Shown here piece by piece: positions 1 through 8,767 of a stretch of 64,000 nt of DNA (within the stretch, counting starts at the first letter, position 1; each line of letters starts with the position of its first letter). The notes under the pieces were generated by a model. The model saw nothing but the letters and a program-made list of their open reading frames with translations. It was not told where the DNA came from and ran no database searches. The stretch comes from Blautia glucerasea (GTDB taxonomy: Bacteria; Bacillota; Clostridia; Lachnospirales; Lachnospiraceae). Both the position numbers and the translations under genes were made by a program. The DNA lies in contig NZ_JAJBMO010000019.1 in NCBI RefSeq assembly GCF_020537505.1, forward strand, positions 15,365 to 79,364, given 5' to 3'.

Positions 1-616
1 ACACCAGTGCCTTGTCAGAACTGTCATCTGCTGCCGTAGGATCTCCCTGCTGGGCTCCGTCAGCACCAAAATGATAGATTTTACCATCTATGGTCATATG
101 ACCAGTCTGCAAAACACCGTCTGCATTGAAATAATAGCGGTTTCCATCAAGCTCAAGCCAACCGGTGTGCATGACACCATTTTCATCGAAATAATAACGA
201 TGTCCATCTGTATCTGTGAGCCAGCCTTTGTATCCCTCACCATTTATCATGAAGTACCAGCTGCTGTCGACTGGTGTCCATACACCCTGGGAAGCTTCCG
301 GAGAGACTTCAAAAGAAGTATCCTGCGCTTGGTCAGAAGTGTCTGGGACAGGTGAAGGTGTATAAACAGGCGTTTCCGTAGGAACAGCTTCCCCGGGTGT
401 AGTCTCACCCTCTGTATTGGTAGTTTCAGCTGCCACACCATTTGATTGAAGCTGAGAATTATCTGTATTTCCAGCTACGAACATATCAGGAGTCTGGGTG
501 TCAGCAATTGGTGAGTGGGATGCGGAAGACTGGGTAAATGTAACTCCGCAGGCCAGGCACATGAGAACTGCAGCCACTGCCAGCCCCTTATTTGTCCGAG
601 GTTTATGGCCAGGCAT
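1..616 (-). CDS. Exported cell-wall-binding-repeat protein (3' end outside window)
   Basis: The frame opens at ATG 614-616 on the minus strand behind a GGAGGAA site (621-627) and runs off the left edge, giving about 205 codons. The N-terminus (MPGHKPRTNKGLAVAAVLMC) resembles a signal peptide or lipoprotein leader. A Thr/Pro/Glu-rich linker follows, then aromatic repeats such as GWLTDTDGHRYYFDENG and GWLELDGNRYYFNADG, which are the CW_binding_1 (choline/cell-wall-binding) repeat type. Family knowledge says these repeats anchor secreted enzymes or adhesins to the envelope; any catalytic domain would lie outside the window. Function beyond wall binding is unknown. Confidence 0.8.
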   Translation of the reverse strand, partial: MPGHKPRTNKGLAVAAVLMCLACGVTFTQSSASHSPIADTQTPDMFVAGNTDNSQLQSNGVAAETTNTEGETTPGEAVPTETPVYTPSPVPDTSDQAQDTSFEVSPEASQGVWTPVDSSWYFMINGEGYKGWLTDTDGHRYYFDENGVMHTGWLELDGNRYYFNADGVLQTGHMTIDGKIYHFGADGAQQGDPTAADDSSDKALV

Positions 617-994
617 ATAATTCCTCCTTTATGTAGCGATTTCATGATGGCGAAAGAACAGTAATTAAAATCTGATTTCTTTCCTGCCATCTCATTCTTT
701 TTAATCATACAATATATGACAGAAAAAAACAAGACCGGCTTAATTTATGACAGAAGATAATCTGCCGAGAAGAGTTTAATAAGACTGATAAAAGTTAGCT
801 CAATATTGTGCAATCTGCATATTTTATGACAAATAATTCACAGAAAATCAGGAAATGTTCATTTGAAATTTACGCAACATTCTGCTATATTAAATTATGA
901 TAACTATAATTCAAAAAGCATGTACAAAAGCTTTTTACAGTTTAGTGTTTCTTATTTGCTACAATAGATAAGAACAGGAAAGAAGAGGAAGCGG
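617..994. other. Intergenic region between divergent genes
   Basis: This AT-rich 378-bp stretch separates the divergently transcribed wall-binding protein and phospholipase-like gene. It must carry both promoters. On the plus strand an extended -10 element (TGCTACAAT, 958-965) lies about 30 bp before the TTG start of the next gene. I see no coding potential or strong hairpin. Confidence 0.5.
958..965 (+). promoter_or_regulatory. Extended -10 promoter element
   Basis: TGCTACAAT is a TGnTAnAAT-type extended -10, about 30 bp upstream of the TTG start at 995. No well-spaced -35 is evident, as is common for extended -10 promoters. Confidence 0.35.
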
Positions 995-1591
995 TTGCGT
1001 AAAAAATCCCATATACTGGTAGCCAGATATCTGGCAGACCAGATGCCTGCTGATAAGAGTCTGCAATCCCACAGAAAGGCATTTTGCCTTGGAAATATCC
1101 TTCCAGATATCAAGCCCTCATTTCTGACCAGGAAGCATGAGTACTTCGGTACCTTTGAGGAAATTCAGGAGAAGATGAAGGCGCTTATTAACAGCAGTCC
1201 CCAGGAAGGCAAGGAACGCGTTTACTGGCGTAGATTTGGTGAAGTCATGCATTATATGGCAGATTATTTTACTTTTCCACATAATAAGAACTTTACCGGT
1301 AATCTGTATGAGCACAATAAATACGAAAAGCACCTTAAGAATCACCTGAAGCGCTACATAGAGAGCGGCGCTGCATGCCAGATGGTTATTACATCTGTGT
1401 ATTTTGAGAGCTTTCAGGATCTTGTAGAATATATTCGGAAGGTTCATGAGAGATATCTTCTTAAGGAGCGCAATATCGCAGAGGATGTTCAGTATATTCT
1501 CAGAACCTGTTCACAGGTGATTCGTGGAATCCTGCAGCTGTCTGCAAGGCGGCTTGGCAGGGAGAATATTCTGTTTCCGGCTGCATGCTGA
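995..1591 (+). CDS. Zinc-dependent phospholipase C-like protein
   Basis: This 198-aa protein starts at TTG 995 after a GAAGAGGAAG ribosome binding site; there is no ATG alternative near the conserved N-terminus. It resembles the zinc-dependent phospholipase C/S1-P1 nuclease-like family in its short cytoplasmic clostridial form. Candidate zinc ligands are His6 (KKSHILVA), Asp in GNILPDI, and the helix VMHYMADYFTFPH (His-x3-Asp-x6-His). It has no signal peptide, so it is probably not a secreted toxin of the alpha-toxin type. It is a single-gene unit, closed by the hairpin at 1603-1659. Substrate is unknown. Confidence 0.7.
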   Translation: MRKKSHILVARYLADQMPADKSLQSHRKAFCLGNILPDIKPSFLTRKHEYFGTFEEIQEKMKALINSSPQEGKERVYWRRFGEVMHYMADYFTFPHNKNFTGNLYEHNKYEKHLKNHLKRYIESGAACQMVITSVYFESFQDLVEYIRKVHERYLLKERNIAEDVQYILRTCSQVIRGILQLSARRLGRENILFPAAC

Positions 1592-1602
1592 TATGAGGAG
1601 AA

Positions 1603-1659
1603 GCCAGTGCCGGGAGACCACAGCATGAGATCTGTGGAGTCGGCACTGGTATTTTTTTG
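1603..1659 (+). terminator. Rho-independent terminator after PLC-like gene
   Basis: A long stem pairs GCCAGTGCCG with CGGCACTGGT, with AGATCTGTGG-type inner pairing, and is followed by ATTTTTTT. Confidence 0.8.
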
Positions 1660-1692
1660 CTCTGAAAAGCAGGGGGCAGAGGAATGACTGCA

Positions 1693-1748
1693 GTTGCTGG
1701 CCAGGTTCTGGACCGTAACTTATTGCTGCTTAGATCGTGGACAGTAAC
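1693..1748. repeat. Two tandem copies of the 27-bp GTTRC...GTAAC dispersed motif
   Basis: Two adjacent 27-bp units (1693-1719 and 1722-1748) each end in GGACCGTAAC or GGACAGTAAC and begin with GTTGCTGG or ATTGCTGC. They match the unit seen as a better palindrome at 4824-4850 and 16103-16129. They lie in the gap between the PLC-like terminator and the NlpC/P60 gene. Confidence 0.55.
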
Positions 1749-1852
1749 GGTTGATTTAAGCAGGTGTTTATGCTACAATAATGTATGTTAATGATTTAAT
1801 ACGAACTGCCTTTGAGGTAAGAATGCATACCTTTATATAGGGGAGTAAAGGG

Positions 1853-4015
1853 ATGTTCATAGATAGAAGGGAGCATCTTTTGAATATGAAGAATAAATAT
1901 CTGACAAAGTGTTTATGTATCACCATGGCAGCTGCCGTGTCCATGAATGGTCCGGTAGGAATTTTTGCCGCAGACGAGGCATCCTTGTCAGGAACCGAAA
2001 CAGTTATACAGACAGATGAGACACAGGGGAAGACCACAGCAGACGAGACTGCACCTACGGTTTCGGAGGCTCCAGCAGAAGCAGACGAGCCATCTTCGGA
2101 GCCAACAGAAGCACCGTCAGAACCGGCGGAGCCAACAGAAGCGCCGGCAGAGCCTACGGAAACACCAGATCCGTCTGAACCAAGTGTGACACCGGAACCA
2201 AGTGACACCCCAGATCCAAGCGTGACACCGGAACCAAGTGACACCCCAGATCCAAGTGTGACACCGGAGCCAAGTGACACCCCAGATCCAAGTATCACTC
2301 CAGAACCAAGTGATACCCCGGATCCCAGTGTGACTCCTGTCTTGCCGACAGAGAGCCAGCAGAAGGTAGAGGCTCTGATCAAGGAGATTGATGCTGCTTA
2401 CGCGCTGGAGTTTAATGATGCGAAGAAGACCAAGGTGGAAGAACTTCGCAAGACATATGACAGTTTTTCCGATGAAGAGAAGGCGGCTGTTACGAACTAT
2501 AAGCTGCTTACGGATATGGAAAAGACCATCAGCCATATGTCAGAAGCAGCAGATGATCCGGCCAATGGTTTTACAGATGGAACGGATATTCAGGCAATTA
2601 ACGGTGTGCCGGTTTATTATGCATCCAATCTTCATGCAGGTAAGGAATTTTATCTGAATAGCCTGCAGGAGAATTATCAGCTGTCATTTTCGGATGATTT
2701 TGCAGATATTATGGATCAGATCGAGAAGGAGTATAAGGAACAGAATCAGCTTACAGATGTATCAGACACCACAGGCGGTGTTACCACATCTGCAGATTCC
2801 CTTCTTGTGCGCAACTGGCAGGATATTCTGGCAGTATATGTTTATGAGCAGAGCCTTAAGGGAGTTACTTCTTATACCCTGGATGCCTCCTGCAAAGATG
2901 ACCTTGCAGCTATTTTTGCCCAGATGAATCCGGTTATCCGTGATGAGAATGATTCCAGCAGGGTTACGTATGGAAATTACCATATTAATCATTACATTAA
3001 GAAGAATAAGATTCCCAAGTCAGAGAGAGGAATCCTTAAGAAATATCTGGAAACAGACTGTGAGCTTCTCTGTGCCACAGTTACAGCTGCCAAGGGCTTT
3101 GTAAGGCAGAGTGTGGGAGAAGATGTATCAGAGGAGCGTGTAAATGTGATTGCCGCTGCATATTCCCTTGTGGGAAAGATTGGTTATTTCTGGGGCGGTA
3201 AATCTACTGTGATCGGAATGGATCCTGAATGGGGAGCTGTTGAACAGGTTACTGCAGAGGGAAGTCAGAGTACCGGATCTTTGCGGGCATATGGCCTTGA
3301 CTGCAGTGGTTTTGTTACCTGGGCAGTGATCAATGGATATCAGGATCAGGCTATGATCGCAGCGGTTGGAAGTGGTACTTCTGATCAGTGGGAGAGAGCC
3401 AATGTAGTAAGCGAAGCAGATGCGCAGCCTGGAGACCTTGTTTTCCAGCGCGGTCCGGAAGCTGGAAGCTCCAATCATGTAGGTATTATCTGTGGTAAGA
3501 CAGATGCAGGCGACTGGATCGTTGTGCATTGTTCTTCCGGTAAGAATGGTGTTACAGTAGGTGAGGCTTACAGTGCAAGCTTCCGCTATATCCGTCAGCC
3601 ATCCTTCTATCCGAACGCAGATCAGGTAGCACAGATGCGAGGAAGCGGTGAGGCGATCACCACAGCACAGTTTATTACTGGTATTGATGTAGCCAATAAT
3701 CTTCAGGATCTGATCAATGCGAACCTGTCTACCTCAGGAGATATGGATACGGTTACCATCGATCCTTCCGGAAATGGAACTGTTTCACCGGGAAGCCTTT
3801 ATGTTGCAAACAGCCTTCAGGAGCTGTTTGAGGCTGGACAGCATGTAAGTGTATTCAGCCAGGTGTCTTATGGAGATGCAGCAGAGGTTGGCAGCCAGGA
3901 TGGTGGAATAGCAGGCAGCGCGAAGGCGGCTCAGACAGCAGAGACAGACTTCTCGGGAATTATGGTTACCAATTCCCTTCAGGAACTGTTATCTGCCACA
4001 ATTGGAATTCAGTGA
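1853..4015 (+). CDS. Exported NlpC/P60 cell-wall hydrolase with Pro/Ser/Thr repeat linker
   Basis: This 720-aa protein has a signal peptide, a long P/E/S/T-rich linker with a 12-residue repeat (PSVTPEPSDTPD, about residues 110-162), a helical central region, and an NlpC/P60 domain at about residues 430-585. The catalytic Cys is in LDCSGFVTWA, the His in SSNHVGIICG, and a third polar residue in IVVHCSS. The family cleaves peptidoglycan stem peptides (D-Glu to diamino acid). The C-terminal part (590-720) has repeated NSLQELLxA-like segments of unknown role. GGGAG at 1841-1845 supports ATG 1853; ATG 1886 after AAGGGAG would give a more standard signal peptide and remains possible. A hairpin at 4018-4062 ends the gene. 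Confidence 0.88.
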   Translation: MFIDRREHLLNMKNKYLTKCLCITMAAAVSMNGPVGIFAADEASLSGTETVIQTDETQGKTTADETAPTVSEAPAEADEPSSEPTEAPSEPAEPTEAPAEPTETPDPSEPSVTPEPSDTPDPSVTPEPSDTPDPSVTPEPSDTPDPSITPEPSDTPDPSVTPVLPTESQQKVEALIKEIDAAYALEFNDAKKTKVEELRKTYDSFSDEEKAAVTNYKLLTDMEKTISHMSEAADDPANGFTDGTDIQAINGVPVYYASNLHAGKEFYLNSLQENYQLSFSDDFADIMDQIEKEYKEQNQLTDVSDTTGGVTTSADSLLVRNWQDILAVYVYEQSLKGVTSYTLDASCKDDLAAIFAQMNPVIRDENDSSRVTYGNYHINHYIKKNKIPKSERGILKKYLETDCELLCATVTAAKGFVRQSVGEDVSEERVNVIAAAYSLVGKIGYFWGGKSTVIGMDPEWGAVEQVTAEGSQSTGSLRAYGLDCSGFVTWAVINGYQDQAMIAAVGSGTSDQWERANVVSEADAQPGDLVFQRGPEAGSSNHVGIICGKTDAGDWIVVHCSSGKNGVTVGEAYSASFRYIRQPSFYPNADQVAQMRGSGEAITTAQFITGIDVANNLQDLINANLSTSGDMDTVTIDPSGNGTVSPGSLYVANSLQELFEAGQHVSVFSQVSYGDAAEVGSQDGGIAGSAKAAQTAETDFSGIMVTNSLQELLSATIGIQ
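2180..2337 (+). repeat. 36-bp in-frame tandem repeat, about 4.4 copies
   Basis: Units at 2180-2215, 2216-2251, 2252-2287 and 2288-2323, plus a partial copy, each encode PSVTPEPSDTPD. They differ by only a few substitutions, so copy number is expected to vary between strains. Confidence 0.9.
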
Positions 4016-4017
4016 CG

Positions 4018-4062
4018 TAAAAAGTGCTTCCACACCCGGTTTCGGGCAGGAAGCACTTTTCA
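4018..4062. terminator. Bidirectional terminator
   Basis: AAAAAGTGCTTCC pairs with GGAAGCACTTTT around a GC-containing loop. The A-run and T-run make it usable by both the NlpC/P60 gene (+) and pduL (-), which converge here. Confidence 0.8.
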
Positions 4063-4109
4063 TATACTGCGTCAATATAGCAGATACTTAATTTTCCACT
4101 GTACCAGAG

Positions 4110-4748
4110 CTAACGGTTGATTCCAGACAATACATCCTCAATCCATTTGTCTGTATTGTAATTATCATCAAAGAATTTTACAATTACCCCATAAGGCTCC
4201 CTTTCATTGGAAAAAGCATTGGCCTCGTCTGTATCTACATGCATGGCAAGACGGTAGCTCCAGTCCACACGGACAACCACATCTGCGTAAATAAGGGCCC
4301 GGCCGAAGCTTTTGGTGAGGACAAAGACTTCGTCGTTATCTTTTACCTTAAGAGTAACTGCATCGGCAGGTGTCATGTGGATGTGGCGCTTAGCGACGAT
4401 CACTCCATGGGAGATGGTGAGTTCGCCTTTGGGACCGATAAGGGTACATCCCGGAGAACCGGCGGTATCACCAGACTGGCGGATCAGACCGGGAAGTCCG
4501 ATTTTGCGGGTGTCTGTGAGGGAAAGCTCAATCTGGGTTTCCCTACGGAAGGGACCCAGGATGGCCATATTCTGATATTCGCCTTTTGGACCTTTTACCG
4601 TGAGCCGTTCCTGACAGAGATACTGTCCAGGCTGGCTTAATTCTTTTATGTAATGAAGCTGGGCATCCTCTCCGAAAAGAAAATGAAAATCTTCCTGGGA
4701 GATGTGGATATGCCGGGCTGAGGTTTCAATTGGGATCTTGATGCTCAT
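4110..4748 (-). CDS. pduL: Phosphate propanoyltransferase / phosphotransacylase PduL
   Basis: This 212-aa protein has the two-part PduL beta-barrel fold with duplicated metal-binding motifs: SARHIHISQ near the N-terminus and AKRHIHMTP at mid-length, plus a later AMHVDTDEAN. PduL exchanges acyl-CoA and phosphate to make acyl phosphate, and in anaerobes without microcompartments it can serve as the housekeeping Pta feeding acetate kinase. I see no microcompartment-targeting peptide or shell genes. The start is ATG 4748 (MSIKIP) behind GGAGGAATTCCC; the longer upstream frame has no ribosome site. It is monocistronic and divergent from the next gene. Confidence 0.9.
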   Translation of the reverse strand: MSIKIPIETSARHIHISQEDFHFLFGEDAQLHYIKELSQPGQYLCQERLTVKGPKGEYQNMAILGPFRRETQIELSLTDTRKIGLPGLIRQSGDTAGSPGCTLIGPKGELTISHGVIVAKRHIHMTPADAVTLKVKDNDEVFVLTKSFGRALIYADVVVRVDWSYRLAMHVDTDEANAFSNEREPYGVIVKFFDDNYNTDKWIEDVLSGINR

Positions 4749-4823
4749 GGGAATTCCTCCAATGTAAATTATGATTTCATACAAGTTTAATCTTAATGAA
4801 AAAAAATATCAAGCATTTTTTAC

Positions 4824-4850
4824 GTTACTGTGCACAGAGTGAACAGTAAC
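4824..4850. repeat. 27-bp palindrome of the GTTACTG...CAGTAAC family
   Basis: GTTACTGTGCAC and GTGAACAGTAAC face each other around AGA. It sits between the divergent pduL and leucine-rich-repeat genes, about 40 bp before the latter's start. Related units lie at 1693-1748, 14492-14522, 15973-15999, 16103-16129 and 44712-44738. Confidence 0.65.
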
Positions 4851-4890
4851 CAGTAGCCTTTTTGCAGGAGTATACATAGGAGCGTGTAAA

Positions 4891-5778
4891 ATGAAAAAGC
4901 ATACAGACAACGGTTTTACCTTTGACATTAAGGAAGATCATGCTGTAGTAACAGAAATTGAGGGAGATCCGCAGATCGTAGAAATTCCGGAACTGGTGGA
5001 TGGAGTGCCAGTGACAGAACTTGGGGAATATTTGTTCTCGGGGAAGAACTGCCAGCTGATTCGGATTCCCTCCGGTGTGAAGAAGATAGGAAGGTATGGA
5101 TTTTATAATTGCCGCAATCTGGAAGAAATCTGGTTTTCCAGTGACTTTACAGATCTTGGAAGTGGAGCCTTTACAGGCTGTCACAGGATCCGCAGGCTGG
5201 AGGTGCTGATGAACAGCGAACAGTCCGGACTTAAGGAGATCCTATCTGAGGTCGGGGAAGAACTCAGGGTACATCTTTATGGGGACGTGGAGGCCATGCT
5301 CTGGTTCCCGGAATATTATGAGGAAGGTGTGGAGAACACACCTGCCAGAATCCTGATGACGGAGGTTCATGGAAGCGGTTTATATTACCGGAACTGTTTT
5401 CAGGGAAAAGTATTCCACTTTCTGGAGTATGACAAGCGGTTCGAAATGGCAAGAGCCCAGGAATCTGCTGATTTTCTAAGAGAAATGGTTTACGGCAGAC
5501 TGCACCTGCCAACCGGACTGACTAACCAGGCGAAGGTACAGTATGAGCAGTATCTAAGAGCACATACGGAGCAGATCGCCTCCGATTTTATCCGACAAAA
5601 AAGAGAAGAGGAGCTGGAATGGCTTCTTCATACCTATCCTCTTACAAGTGACCAGAAAGAACTGTTTACAGGGCTTGTGACCCTGGCAGACACGGTGAAA
5701 TCACCGGAGATCCTAAGTATGCTTATGGAATATCAGAGAGTGCATTTTCCATCCAGAAGGAGAAGTTTTGATCTATGA
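4891..5778 (+). CDS. BspA-like leucine-rich repeat protein
   Basis: This 295-aa protein has no signal peptide, so it is probably cytoplasmic. Residues 25-110 are BspA/LRR_5-type repeats (VEIPELVDGVPVTELGEYLF, IRIPSGVKKIGRYGFYNC, AFTGCHRIRRLEV). Residues 115-295 are a mostly helical domain I do not recognise. The stop overlaps the next start by 4 nt (ATGA, 5775-5778), indicating translational coupling to the VWA protein. As the first gene of the VWA/MoxR cluster it may act as a substrate adaptor or scaffold; that role is inferred only from position. Confidence 0.75.
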   Translation: MKKHTDNGFTFDIKEDHAVVTEIEGDPQIVEIPELVDGVPVTELGEYLFSGKNCQLIRIPSGVKKIGRYGFYNCRNLEEIWFSSDFTDLGSGAFTGCHRIRRLEVLMNSEQSGLKEILSEVGEELRVHLYGDVEAMLWFPEYYEEGVENTPARILMTEVHGSGLYYRNCFQGKVFHFLEYDKRFEMARAQESADFLREMVYGRLHLPTGLTNQAKVQYEQYLRAHTEQIASDFIRQKREEELEWLLHTYPLTSDQKELFTGLVTLADTVKSPEILSMLMEYQRVHFPSRRRSFDL

Positions 5779-7154
5779 GTGATCCACAGGAAAGAGAATT
5801 GTATAAAGTGAATCCGGTTCATGATGCGCAGGAACGGGCATTAGCTGCGGAAACGATCTGTCAGGATATTTTATCCAGTTCCAGAAACCGGCTTTATCTG
5901 AATATGCGGTTTATGGACTGTGCCCTTTCATCCCTTGGCTTTCAGGGGGATATGGGAGTGCATCCTGTGGGAACAGATGGCATGGCTCTGTATTATCAGC
6001 CAGAAGAGCTGATGGAACTGTTTCGGCGAAGCCAGGAGAAGGTGAACCGGATTTATCTTCACAGTCTTTTGCACTGTATTTTTCTCCATTGCTTCCCGGA
6101 GCGGGATGGGGAGGGAAATCCAGCTGTAGATGTGCAGTACTGGAATCTTGCCTGTGACATTACGGTGGAAAATATCATCGACGGGCTTTATCTGAAATGT
6201 GTGCACCTGCCAGTGTCCATGGTGAAGCGCCAGGCATTGCAGCTGATCCTGGAGGAAGGAAAGGTCCTGACAGCTCAGAGAGTATACCGGAAGCTTCAGT
6301 CTCTGCATCTGCCTGAGAACAAAATGCAGGAGCTGCGCAGGGAATTTGTCCAGGATGACCATGTGAAGTGGTACGAAAATCACCCAAACAGTCCCCGGAT
6401 GTCCCAGCGGAAAAAGAACTGGGATGACATCCGGAACCGCATGCAGACGGAGATGGAGACTTTCTCCAAGGAAGCGGGAGAGGGCGGTGAGACTCTTGTA
6501 GAGCAGCTTCGTGCCCAGAACCGCAATCACTATGACTATAAGGAATTTTTGCGAAAATTTTCTGTTTTAAAAGAAGAAATGAAAGTGGATATGGACACTT
6601 TCGATTATATATTTTACAATTATGGAATGAACCTGTATGGCAATATGCCGCTGATCGAGCCGTTGGAGACAAAGGAAGAGCGGAAGGTGGAGGATTTTGT
6701 GATCGTCATCGACACTTCCATGTCCTGTAAAGGAGAACTGGTCCAGAAATTTCTGGAGGAAACCTACAGTGTGCTAAGTGAATCGGAGAGCTTTTTCAGA
6801 CGGATCCATGTGCACATTCTTCAGTGTGATGAGAAGGTCCAGTCTGATGCAGTGATCGAAAATGCCATGCAGTTAAAAGAATATATGTCCCATTTCACTG
6901 TGAAAGGAGGGGGCGGCACTGATTTTCGCCCTGCTTTTACTTATGTGGAACAGCTTCTTAGGGCAAAGAAGTTTACAAAGCTTCGGGGACTGATTTATTT
7001 TACAGATGGGTATGGAATCTATCCAGCGAAAATGCCGCCTTACGAGACCGCTTTTGTGTTTATGAAGGAGGATTACCAGGATATTGATGTGCCGCCATGG
7101 GCGATCAAGCTGATTCTTGGGGAAGAGGATTTAAAGGGAACAGAAATCCTGTAG
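5775..7154 (+). CDS. VWA-like / putative metallopeptidase-domain protein (DUF2201 type)
   Basis: This 459-aa protein has an N-terminal putative metallopeptidase region with closely spaced histidines (H96, H100 and H105 in LHSLLHCIFLH). A charged helical middle follows, then a C-terminal VWA-like domain. MIDAS-type residues are visible: DTSMS, GGGGTDF and FTDGYG. Proteins of this architecture are usually encoded beside a MoxR AAA ATPase, as here, and the pair is thought to act as a metal- or protein-remodelling chaperone. The N-terminal motif is H-x3-H-x4-H and not a clean HExxH, so peptidase activity is doubtful. It is coupled to the gene upstream by a 4-nt overlap. Confidence 0.85.
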   Translation: MSDPQERELYKVNPVHDAQERALAAETICQDILSSSRNRLYLNMRFMDCALSSLGFQGDMGVHPVGTDGMALYYQPEELMELFRRSQEKVNRIYLHSLLHCIFLHCFPERDGEGNPAVDVQYWNLACDITVENIIDGLYLKCVHLPVSMVKRQALQLILEEGKVLTAQRVYRKLQSLHLPENKMQELRREFVQDDHVKWYENHPNSPRMSQRKKNWDDIRNRMQTEMETFSKEAGEGGETLVEQLRAQNRNHYDYKEFLRKFSVLKEEMKVDMDTFDYIFYNYGMNLYGNMPLIEPLETKEERKVEDFVIVIDTSMSCKGELVQKFLEETYSVLSESESFFRRIHVHILQCDEKVQSDAVIENAMQLKEYMSHFTVKGGGGTDFRPAFTYVEQLLRAKKFTKLRGLIYFTDGYGIYPAKMPPYETAFVFMKEDYQDIDVPPWAIKLILGEEDLKGTEIL

Positions 7155-7212
7155 GGAAACAAAAAGGGCTGTTTTAAAAGAAATGCCAATCTGTAAAGAC
7201 GAGGAGAACATT

Positions 7213-8724
7213 ATGAATATCAAACGAGCAAAAGAAGAGATACGCAACACCATAGAGGCCTATCTTTTAAAAAATAAATATGGGGAATATGAGATCCCCA
7301 CCATGGCCCAGCGTCCGATCTTCCTCATTGGAGCGCCAGGAATCGGTAAGACGCAGATTATGGAGCAGATTTCCAGAGAGTGTAAGGTAGGGCTGGTGTC
7401 CTATACGATCACCCACCATACCAGACAGAGTGCCATTGGCCTGCCTTTTATTTCAAAGAAAGAATTTGATGGTAAAGAGATGGCTGTGACAGAATATACC
7501 ATGAGTGAAATCGTGGCATCCATCTATGAGAAAATCCAGGAATCCGGCCTTCGGGAAGGAATTCTGTTTATTGATGAGATCAACTGTGTTTCCGAGACAC
7601 TGGCTCCTGCCATGCTGCAGTTCCTTCAGTGCAAAACCTTTGGAAGCCATAAGATCCCGGAGGGATGGCTGATCGTGGCAGCAGGAAATCCGCCGGAATA
7701 TAACAAATCTGTCCGGGAATTTGACGTGGTGACCATGGACCGTGTGAAGAAGATTCTGGTAGAGCCGGATTTTGACGCATGGAGAGAATATGCTTATGCA
7801 AGAGGCATCCATCCGGCGGTGATCTCTTATCTGAATACAAGGCCCTCTAATTTTTATAAGATGGAGAGCACAGTGGATGGCAAGAATTTTGCAACGCCCC
7901 GAGGCTGGGAAGACCTGTCCAGGCTAATCCAGGTTTATGAGAAGCTGGACAAGACCGTGGATAAGGACGTGGTAGTCCAGTATATCCAGCATCCCCAGAT
8001 CGCCAGGGATTTTGCCAACTATCTGGAGCTTTTCTATAAGTATCGTACCGATTATCAGATCGATGAGGTACTAAATGGCCATATTGATGATATTCTGGTG
8101 AAAAAAGCAGCGCATGCTTCCTTTGACGAAAAGCTGAGTGTTACCGGACTTCTTCTTTCCAGACTGAATAAAGTCTTTGGAAAGGTACAGGCAGAGGAAG
8201 AGAAGCTTGCCACTGTGTTTGATCTGTTAAAAGAAGCCAAAGAGCCTCTTATGGGCGTTCAGAAGGACCAGCCGGTTGTTTATCTGGAGGATGTGAAGAA
8301 TGGTTATCTGGCAGATTCCGGGATGAAGAAAAAGGCAGGACTTTTGTCCAGAGAGGATCTCCATCATGACCAGCAGGTCCTGGATACTCTGGAGAAGTAT
8401 GTGCTGAACCTGAAAAAAGAGAACGTTCAGGCTGGCGAAGCTGCCTTTTCCTTTCTCAGAGGCTGGTTTAATGAGGAAAAAGAAGGCTATGAGGAAGACT
8501 TTGACCAGGCAGCAAGGCAGCTGGAATACGCCTTTGACTTTATGGAGAGTGCCTTTGCAGGCGGTCAGGAGCTGGTGGTGTTTATCACAGAGCTGAATAC
8601 CAGCAGCCCGGCGGTTTCTTTCCTTCAGGAGTATTCCTGTGAGAGATATTACCGCTATAATAAAGAGCTTCTGTTTCGGGAAAATACCAGAGACATTCTG
8701 GAACGGATCCGCCAGCTGGGATAA
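7213..8724 (+). CDS. MoxR-type AAA+ ATPase
   Basis: This 503-aa AAA+ protein has Walker A GAPGIGKT (about residues 40-47) and Walker B ILFIDEINC (about 117-125). A sensor-like AAGNPPEYN follows, then a long helical C-terminal half with no match I recognise. ATG 7213 is chosen because GAGGAG lies at 7201-7206; the frame open from 7183 lacks a ribosome site. MoxR ATPases work with VWA-domain partners to remodel or metallate protein complexes, and the partner is immediately upstream. The C-terminal extension is longer than that of classical MoxR (about 330 aa in total). Confidence 0.88.
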   Translation: MNIKRAKEEIRNTIEAYLLKNKYGEYEIPTMAQRPIFLIGAPGIGKTQIMEQISRECKVGLVSYTITHHTRQSAIGLPFISKKEFDGKEMAVTEYTMSEIVASIYEKIQESGLREGILFIDEINCVSETLAPAMLQFLQCKTFGSHKIPEGWLIVAAGNPPEYNKSVREFDVVTMDRVKKILVEPDFDAWREYAYARGIHPAVISYLNTRPSNFYKMESTVDGKNFATPRGWEDLSRLIQVYEKLDKTVDKDVVVQYIQHPQIARDFANYLELFYKYRTDYQIDEVLNGHIDDILVKKAAHASFDEKLSVTGLLLSRLNKVFGKVQAEEEKLATVFDLLKEAKEPLMGVQKDQPVVYLEDVKNGYLADSGMKKKAGLLSREDLHHDQQVLDTLEKYVLNLKKENVQAGEAAFSFLRGWFNEEKEGYEEDFDQAARQLEYAFDFMESAFAGGQELVVFITELNTSSPAVSFLQEYSCERYYRYNKELLFRENTRDILERIRQLG

Positions 8725-8767
8725 AAGTGATTGTTTGCCGGATTTGCAGCAATGATAAGGAGACGGA

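Noticed and set aside
1768..2382. Long minus-strand frame of Gly/Ser/Val repeats
   Set aside because: It is the antisense of the Pro/Ser/Thr repeat linker of the NlpC/P60 gene and has no ribosome site.
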